NCBI GenBank assembly: GCA_005784505.1
Contig: VCAZ01000040.1
Coordinates: 1,526,501-1,590,500 of the forward strand
From: Bagarius yarrelli
Lineage: Eukaryota; Chordata; Actinopteri; Siluriformes; Sisoridae
DNA: 64,000 nucleotides
Reading direction: 5' to 3'
This document shows positions 56,701-64,000 of the stretch, piece by piece. A program made the translations under genes and the position numbers. The notes under the pieces are model-generated. The model did no database searches. It was not told where the DNA came from and was given only the letters and a program-made list of their open reading frames with translations. The stretch's first letter is position 1; the number at the start of each line of letters is the position of its first letter.

Positions 56701-59700
56701 TAATAAGAGATAAGTGATGTATGTATTTATAACTTATTTAATAAAATAGAATGTGTGTGTGGACAAACTATTATTTTTTGCTAATATGTTATTATTAATG
56801 TAACCAAAAAGGTTTTGTATTTTGACTTCAACTGTTGTGCGTTCTGATTCCTTCACTTTATTAGACTCATGAATGCCACCTCTTAGTAAACAGCATCATT
56901 TTGTATTCTGTATTAATAGTAATGTGGAATTTTTCTGCAATATTTTCTCATCCCGACATGTGGTTATTCCCTCATTATACATGGGGGGAAAAAAGTAGAA
57001 CTGGGATTATTTCGAAAAATATCCTGATATAAGTTTTTTTTTTTTTTACTTTAGAATGACTTGCATTTTATTTATCAGAAATGCTGCACTTTTATCTGAT
57101 GATATATTTCAATATATCAGTTTGCATCATCTGCGTGACTTTCCTCTGTCTTGCTTAAATTAAGCATGAATTTGCTCAGAGTTTTGTATCCACCAAACAC
57201 AAAGAAAAACCACAGTAACCTGCCCCAGACCCAGCCTGTTTTTAGATTTTACATAGTGTTTACATAGTATGTGTGTGTGTGAGTTTGTAAGTGAGAAATA
57301 GATCAAGGTAGAGAAAAGGCAGTTTCTGCAGAAATCTTTGAAAACTGCAAACCTTCTGCACTTCAAATTAGTTTAACTGGCGTCTCTCCAACTCGGAAAA
57401 ACATCTCAATTAGAAAAGTATCTTTTATTAATATCAGTGCTGCGTCATGCTGTTAATTAAATTGTTTTATAGTCCTCCGATCTTCCAATTAAGCAGTCCA
57501 ATAATGTAACCACTGTGCTACCACTTTTTTTATTCCGGATTAGCACTTGAACGTAGTTGACTGGTTGTGATTGTATTGATTGTGATGACTTTGTGTTAAT
57601 TAATCTTCTCACTAATAGTTGTACTTATGCATGTTTTTTTTTTTCCCCCTTTTTTTTGTTTTTCAGAGGAGATCAAACTTGAGCTGCAAAACCAGAAGTA
57701 GGTGTTTTTTACTTTATTCTCTCACTCTTTATACCGAGACTTTTAGCTAAAGATGTGTACAAGTAGATCATTGTTTAAAACACTTGACAAGGCTTGTGTC
57801 TTGTGTGAAGTTTCATGACCTTTATTTCATGACTCTAATACATAGAGTAGACATCAGACATTTTTGTTTTAGTTTATTATTAGATGAAGGGACTAATAGT
57901 AAGAATGATTTATTTTAAAATTTCATATTTACATTATATTATATATATTATTATTTTCTATATATTATTATTATTATTATTATTATTATTACATTATCAA
58001 TCCATGATAACTCGCATTCTTTCGCTCATTGGTAGCTAGCAGTAAACAAAAACATTTAACGTGATTCTTTAGCGATCGTTTTGCTTATAACATAACTCAA
58101 TAAGTTTCTCTTCTTGCTCTTCTGTCCACCGGACTCATTTTTAACATTATTCTAAGGTGGTTTAAGGTTGTTGCGCTAATTGCGTCATCAGGTTTTATGC
58201 CCCTATTAGTTCTTGGTTTGGCGGTCGATGTAGGAAAAGTCACACCGCAAGGAAGTGTCTGAAACCTACTTAAAATGTCAAGTCAAGTTAATCCGAGGTA
58301 AAATACTGATCTCGAAGGCTGTCAGTCGGCTGTCTGTGAATATGTTAAACTAGCTATCAAAGACAACAGATTTTAGGGTAGGATTATAAAGCCCATTATT
58401 TGCTGGGTTCACCGCCCAACAGAATGCTACATTCAACATAATGTTCTATTATGATTCACGCGGGCTAGCAAGTAAATGGTCAAATGGTTAGAAAAGAGAA
58501 ATGTTGATTCATAATGCAGGACATTTATCCAAAAGTAGACGGGTAAATATTTTTTGTTTGATGCAAAAAAAAACGGCTGTTTGTCTATAGTGAAACGTAA
58601 TGGTCACTTATAACAAAAATAAACTAATCTATTGTTAGAAGGCAAAATAATTACATTTAAAAGCAGAACAAAATCTTTACACTAATACAGGATATACAGG
58701 ATATACATATATCTTCTTTTACAGACTGACCTGTGTTTTCTTTAAAGAAAGAAGTTTCTGGACGGCTAATCTAGGGATTGTGCATAAGCTAAAACCAGAT
58801 GACTTTAATATACGGGGTACAGAGTCAAATAAACATTTACAGCGATTTTATCACCAGTAGGTGTTTCTACTACTACATAATTACCATGAGCTTACTAGCG
58901 GACAAAGCTAGTGGGTTTTAAGTGTGCCGCCAAAACTACAAGAAAGGATACCTTTTGTATGTATAAGAATCAGTACTGAATAGGGCAAATGAAAGTTAAC
59001 TTAAAAATGGTAATAATGCATTCATACAGATTGTCTAGATGGTCATGGAGGATTTATTCAACTGCAGCTGTAATTGTCAACTAATAAGGTGGTTTTAAAG
59101 CCACTTCTTAAGTCATTAATTGGCATTGTTATGCTCGTTTATCATCACTGTATGTATATAACCATTCTTTTGATCTATCAGGGATGGTACTGTGGTCCCT
59201 CCCAAAGCTAATTATATAGAAGCAGACAAATATGCATTACCCTTTGAGCTGGCATGTCAATCAAAGTCTCCGCGCATTGTTAGTACTTCACTGGACTGCT
59301 TACAGGTAATGTGTTCTCTTATACCTAAGATTCCTTGTATTACGAGCTAGTTTACATTAATTGCAAATTTAATGCCTCTCAAATGTTAATCTTGAGCTTT
59401 TGCCACCTTGTAGAAACTTCTTGCATATGGCCATATCACGGGAAACGCCCCGGACAGCGGTGCACCAGGAAAACGGCTGATCGACCGACTAGTGGAGACG
59501 ATCTGCAACTGTTTTCAGGGCCCACAGACTGATGAAGGAGTGCAGCTCCAAATTATCAAAGTGAGCACTCGCTATGATTTTATTGATTTAAATTTTTTAT
59601 AACATGGCAGATTGATAGCAGGGGATGATCCTGTAAAGGTCACCAGGGTGATAAATGACAGGCTTGCAGGATAAACACAAAAGAAGGAACTTAATAATGT

Positions 59701-61558
59701 CACTGCACATTTATCGTCCAAATTAACATCTTCAAGATCTTACCATTATTTGAATTTCAGGTAACGGCAGCGTTGATGTGTACACAGTTTCTTACATTAT
59801 ATCTTTATATCTTACATCTTATATTTTCCTTTAATGTTCTCTCTAAAGCAGCATTTTCAAAACACATGACTACCTGAATCAGTGACAAATGAAGGCGAGC
59901 TTTTGAAACCAATTAACATTACAGATGATTCTTTTGTCCTTTTTATTAGATTTTAGTACATACAAGGGCTGCAACAAATGATCGTTTTAATAGTCGATTA
60001 ATCGGCAGTCATTAGAATGTTTAATTAATCAGCTGTTTTTCTAGCTTCTGCAGAGTTGCGCCTATTTTAACTGATAAATAAAACAAGAAATCACTTCAAC
60101 TAAATTAAAGCCAAGCCTTTATAATCCTAATTTTTATTTTTTTAATTCATGTATTTATATAAACATTTTATTTTTATTCAAAATATATTTTGGTTTATTT
60201 TTATTTATTCATTATTTATAGCGTTCAGTTTATGAGCTGGATGACTGTTTTGTGCTACAGCGCCTCGCTGGTTAAACCATGTTATTGCAGTCTATAAGAT
60301 TCAGTCATAAAAAATGATAAAATAAACGACTATTTAACCACAAAAATATTTAATTGATAATGGCGACAAATTGTTCCTGCCCTAATACATACAATAACTT
60401 TACTGATGCCAGTGTAAAAGACTTAATAAAAAACAAAATGCACTAAACTTAAAACATTAAAACGTTATTTTGGACAAATTCTGTTTTAGCGGTTATTGTT
60501 TGTTTTCTCAGGCTCTCCTCACTGCAGTTACATCTCCACACATAGAGATTCACGAGGGGACAATTCTGCTGACCGTGCGCACCTGCTACAACATCTACCT
60601 GGCCAGCCGCAACCTGATCAACCAGACCACAGCCAAGGCCACACTAACTCAGATGCTCAATGTTATTTTCACTCGCATGGAAAACCAAGCGGTCAGTATA
60701 AATGCTTGAGATTGACTTTTGTTTTAAATTTAATGCAAGGTCTTAAGCCTTAAACTGCTCAGTGTGTAAATTAAATAAATGTAATTAAGCCTGTGAAGGA
60801 ATTTGTTCAATGTAAATGTAATTATAAAGGTTACTAAAATTGAGCTTATAATAGAAATGAAAGCATATTTAAACAAACTTATTAGTAAAACCTCTGTGTT
60901 AGAATAACGTTTTTTAATAATGTTTTTATTGTATCTATTCTATCGATTGCATGATTACAGTTCGAATGATTTGGATTGTTTAATCTCTGAAATAGCCTAT
61001 AAATCTGATGGGGTAATTAACACTTTTTTTTTTTTTTTTTTACTCAGTAAGTTTTCTAAAAACATAAATAATTGCGTGCGTCTTGTAGGCACTCGAAGCT
61101 CAGGAAGCTGAGAAGGAGAGGCAGCGTCTTCAGGTCCCCACTCCCGTCCCAACCTCCCGAAACACTTCTCCTACACCAGGTGTGTGTGCGTCCCCACAGA
61201 ATGGGCCACCTGAGCCCAACCTGAGCCCTCCTGAACTTTCCTCCACACCCCCTACTCCTCAAAACACCTCCATCAACAGTCGGTCACAACCAGAAGCTTC
61301 ACAACCAGGTACTTTTTATGTCATGGAAACCATTTCTAATATTTCTAATTTTCAATTTTATTTATTTTGGTTGGTGATTATTGTATTTATGAATTGTTCC
61401 AGAACTGCAGGAATCAAATCTAGCTGCACCCGAGCCACTGAGAGAGAGGGTCGGTGAGGGAGAAGAGGGTTATGTGGAGACTGAGACAGAGCAAGCCTCA
61501 GAGGCTCAGGAGGAGGCCGAGCCAGACAGTGGCCTGGGAGAGAGCTCTGTGGAAGGAG
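53733..61558 (+). CDS. arfgef2: ARF guanine-nucleotide exchange factor 2 (BIG2), N-terminal part
   Basis: Seven exons: 53733-53919, 57667-57697, 59182-59305, 59414-59560, 60512-60691, 61089-61308 and 61403-61558. All are GT-AG and phase-compatible, giving 348 residues before a GTAAGA donor; the gene continues outside the window. The protein catalyses GDP/GTP exchange on class I ARFs at the trans-Golgi and recycling endosomes. Only the DCB (dimerisation/cyclophilin-binding) region and a linker are here: KSMFVSRALEKILSDKEVKR, FIEADKY-like [59 protein letters not shown], then TTAKATLTQMLNVIFTRMEN. The [11 protein letters not shown] and KSMFVSRALEK wording fits BIG2 better than BIG1. The linker is Pro/Ser- then Glu-rich. 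The N-terminus is about 22 residues longer than human BIG2 if the first ATG is used. The Sec7 domain lies beyond 64000. Confidence 0.95.
53920..54870. other. arfgef2 intron 1, proximal part
   Basis: No exon or repeat recognised. Confidence 0.5.
54875..55059 (+). mobile_element. tRNA-derived SINE, copy 13
   Basis: Full-length and well preserved: ATGTTGGACTACCAACCCG, GGGTTCGATTCCCGGCTCC (B box), TGAGCAAGGCCCTTAACCCC, GTAAGTCGCGCTGGATAAGG, ending GCTGTAAATGTAATG. Confidence 0.95.
55060..56029. other. arfgef2 intron 1 segment
   Basis: AT-rich. Nothing recognised. Confidence 0.5.
56030..56200. repeat. 28-bp minisatellite
   Basis: A unit containing GCATGTCACTTTAGTATACC followed by GTAATACT is repeated about four times near-perfectly at 56094-56190, with degenerate units before it (GTATACCGTAATGCAGG) and one truncated unit near 56162. 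Confidence 0.9.
56201..57473. other. arfgef2 intron 1, distal part
   Basis: 56240-56540 is GC-richer with partial coding character on the plus strand but with stops in each frame; it may be an old transposon relic of unknown type. The rest is AT-rich. Confidence 0.35.
57474..57524 (-). mobile_element. tRNA-derived SINE, head fragment (copy 14)
   Basis: Only the complement of the head remains: GATCTTCCAATTAAGCAGTC and CCACTGTGCTACCAC. Confidence 0.75.
57961..57992. repeat. (ATT)n microsatellite
   Basis: About ten ATT units in arfgef2 intron 2. Confidence 0.9.
58030..58420. repeat. Unnamed interspersed repeat, copy B
   Basis: It shares an ordered set of blocks with 33174-33504 in the same orientation, including AATTGCGTCATCAGG, GTCACACCGCAAGG, GTGAATATGTTAAACTAGC and AGATTTTAGGGTAGG, and a similar right end GGTTCACCGCC. 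It is strongly diverged and non-coding. Confidence 0.55.
58421..59181. other. Rest of arfgef2 intron 2
   Basis: AT-rich. Nothing recognised. Confidence 0.5.
59964..60384. mobile_element. hAT-type MITE with 8-bp target-site duplication
   Basis: The left terminus AAGGGCTGCAACAAATGATC and the right terminus (inverse: TTAGGGCAGGAACAA) form imperfect TIRs. The flanks GTACATAC (59956-59963) and ATACATAC (60385-60392) are an 8-bp TSD with one mismatch, as expected for hAT. The interior has the TAGTCGATTAATCGGC motif typical of this fish MITE group. It lies in arfgef2 intron 4. Confidence 0.75.
60692..61088. other. arfgef2 intron 5
   Basis: AT-rich, with a T-run at 61024-61042. Nothing else. Confidence 0.6.
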
Positions 61559-61734
61559 GTAAGACTCGTCATAGTTTTAATACCTACTTTACCATATAGC
61601 ATACAGAGGTGTGGCGTTAAGAGCTTTCCGTAATAAAATAATAATATTATAATGTTTTAATTATGATAATGACCCTAGGGTGGTGGTGATGTTTTTTGGT
61701 CTACATGTCATTCCATCAACCCAAGAGCTTTAAT

Positions 61735-64000
61735 TCAATTCAATTCAATTCAGTTTTATTTGTATAGCGCTTTTTACAATGGTGATTGTCACAAAGCAGC
61801 TTTACAATTGAAGAAATTATTATAAAAAACAGACTTAAACATAAATCAGTTTGTCCCTGATGAGCAAGCCGGGGCGACGGTGGCAAGGAAAAACTCCCTG
61901 AGATGAGATAGGAAGAAACCTTGAGAGGAACCAGACTCAACAGGGAACCCATCCTCATTTGGGTGAAAACAGGTAGCAGGGATCATGAGGTTACATCGTG
62001 TGTGTGTGTGTGTGTAAACAACTATAATCATCAGTCCTTAGCGAGCAGCCGGAACGTCTTTATGGCGAAGTGGGTCGTCCTAGATCGCCCGGTGATGCAT
62101 CATCCGCTGGGCAGGTCACAGGGAAGGGACCCACAGGACGGGTCGGTGGTGGGGACTGGATTACCAGCAGCTCCGTTGTGGCATATGGTAACGAGAGAGA
62201 GGAGAGAGAGAGAGAAGAGAGTAGAGAGGAGAGAGAGGGGGAGAGAGTGAGAGAGAGAGAGGGAGAGGGAGAGGCAAAAAGAAAGAAGGGAAAAAACAGT
62301 TAAGTGACAATGTAATCACACGGTTTGGATTGATTAAATGAATAATGTAGAGTGCAAGGATGGACTCCGGCAAGACTAACTAGGTCAGCATAACTAAAAG
62401 GAGAACCAGCGGGAAACACAGACATGAGGGCTCCCTGATATGTTAAGCAACCAGCCGCTCTCATCATCAACACCGTGATCAATAAGAGAGAGGGGAAGAC
62501 AGCATCTAAACATACCAGATCACCTTAATACTCAACACCCATGAGTCCCCCAGATCCGCTCTATCTAAGGGGAATCAATACAAAAATGGCTTGATTAAAA
62601 TAAGTATGTTTTTAACCTGGACTTAAACACTGAGACTGTGTCTGATTCCCGAACATACATAGGGAGGTTATTCCATAGCATAGGGGCCCTGTAAGAAAAG
62701 GCTCTGCCCCCTGCTGTAGTTTTTATAATACGCGGTACTGACAGGCAGCCTGCATCCTTTGATCGAAGTAGGCGTGGCGGAACGTAAGACACTAGAAGTT
62801 CGCTTAAGTACTGCGGTGCGAGACCATTTAGAGCTTTGTACGTTAAAAGTAGTATTTTAAAATCGATGCGGTGTCTCACTGGGAGCCAATGCAGTGCGGA
62901 TAGGACCGGCGTGATGTGCTCATATCTTTTAGTTTTAGTGAGGACTCTCGCTGCTGCGTTCTGGACTAGCTGAAGTTTATTAATGCACCTAGTTGAACAT
63001 CCAGACAGTAAAGCGTTACAGTAATCCAGCCTGGATGTGATAAACGCATGAACTAATTTTTCGGCATCAGTAAGCGACAAGATATTTCTTATTTTAGCGA
63101 TATTTCTGAGATGATAAAACGCTATCCTGCTAATATTATCGACATGGGCTTCAAATGAGAGATTGGAGTCTAAAATCACACCCAGATCTTTTACTGTTGC
63201 ACTCGGTGAAACAGAAAGACTGTCTAGGGTTAAGGTGTGATCAGGAAGCTTACTTTTAGCTACCTGTGGTCCTAGAACCAGAACCTCCGTCTTGTCAGCG
63301 TTAAGCAAGAGGGAAATTGCATAGCATCCAATCTCTTACTTCCTTCACACATTGCTCAATGTTATTAAAACTGGCCTTTCGCATCAGGCCTTGATGAGAC
63401 GTATAACTGTGTCATCAGCGTAACAGTGGAAACTGATATCATGCTTACGGATTATGTTTCCCAGAGGCAGCATGTAAAGAGAGAAAAGAAGTGGGCCTAA
63501 AACCGAGCCCTGTGGAACACCATACTTTACAAGGGAGCACGCAGAATAATCACCATTTAAATCTACAAACTGGTAACGATCGGTTAAATAGGACCTGAGC
63601 CACGCAAGAGCTGTTCCTTTAATTCCTACTGATTTTTCTAATCTGTGTGAAGAAGAATATCGTGATCTATAGTGTCGAAGGCCGCACTAAGGTCAAGTAA
63701 TATAAGCAACGAGACACAAAACCTTGGTCGGATGCCAGTAAGAGGTCATTAGCTACTTTGACCAGTGCCGTCTCTGTGCTGTGGTGAGGCCTGAATCCTG
63801 ATTGATAAAGTTCGTGTATGTTATTTCTTTGTAAGTATGAACATAGTTGTTGCGCAACTACCTTCTCTAGAATTTTAGAGACAAACGGAAGGGTTAGATA
63901 TCGGTCTATAGTTTTTTGACAGCTCATTTTGGTCAAGGTCAGGTTTCTTAATTAAAGGTTTAATCACTGCTAATTTAAACATTAGTCTTATTTCTATAGG
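61735..64000 (-). mobile_element. L2-clade LINE, antisense in an arfgef2 intron, continues past the window
   Basis: The 3' end is at about 61735, with an (AATTC)n-like tail and the TTTATTTGTATAGCGCTTTT terminal motif on the plus strand. Reading the minus strand from 64000 downward gives reverse transcriptase in order: LPFVSKILEKVVAQQL and SGFRPHHSTETALVKV (63700-63900), LDLSAAFDTIDHD (about 63680, after a frame change), GVPQGSVLGPLLFSLY, the catalytic YADD (63411-63422), then the 237-residue frame 62595-63308 (LGVILDSNLSFEAHV, CNALLSG, ALHWLPVRHRI). A GA-rich tract lies at 62190-62275 in its 3'UTR. At least two frameshifts separate the parts, so it is inactive. Confidence 0.9.
62595..63308 (-). 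pseudogene. L2-clade reverse transcriptase, C-terminal part
   Basis: An uninterrupted 237-codon frame from just past the YADD box to the C-terminal FKSRLKTYLF. It begins mid-domain (MLNADKTEVLVLG), so it is a fragment of ORF2 rather than a gene. The YADD box lies upstream in another frame. Confidence 0.88.

Overview
The window looks like nuclear DNA of a bony fish. It is AT-rich, its genes have short exons with GT-AG introns, it is full of microsatellites, and it carries many copies of one tRNA-derived SINE of the kind common in otophysan fishes. I think a catfish is likely, but that is inference from the repeats, not proof.

Left part (1-13.3 kb): an intact hAT-type BED-finger gene on the minus strand (2118-9260) has its zinc finger cut by a 5.2-kb intron that hosts a decayed Tc1 transposon (5732-7382). 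It is followed by ccdc115 (11567-13099, minus, five exons), a V-ATPase assembly factor.

Middle part (13.5-26.1 kb): four intact tRNA genes of different identity, Glu(TTC), His(GTG), Phe(GAA) and Asn(GTT), flank ebp (sterol delta8-delta7 isomerase, plus strand, CDS 18359-20721). Remnants of an L1/Tx1-like LINE and possibly of a gag gene lie nearby. fkbpl (23840-26061, minus, two exons) follows.

Right part (26-64 kb): pard6b (29068-47610, plus, three coding exons with a 15.4-kb second intron) is followed in the same direction by the 5' part of arfgef2 (from 53733, seven exons seen, running off the window). These two genes are also neighbours on human chromosome 20q13, which supports the paralogue assignments. 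The last 2.3 kb are an antisense L2-clade LINE in an arfgef2 intron.

The genes do not form a functional operon-like unit. They are housekeeping and trafficking genes: V-ATPase assembly, cholesterol synthesis, an Hsp90-type TPR co-chaperone, cell polarity and ARF activation. No prokaryote-like system, CRISPR array or obviously new multi-gene system is present. The unusual signals are in the mobile-element layer: a Tc1 frame restored by two compensating lesions, a SINE and LINE sharing a 3' tail, several TIR-bounded unnamed repeats, and a possibly domesticated hAT gene. All exon coordinates were worked out by hand from splice signals and reading frame.
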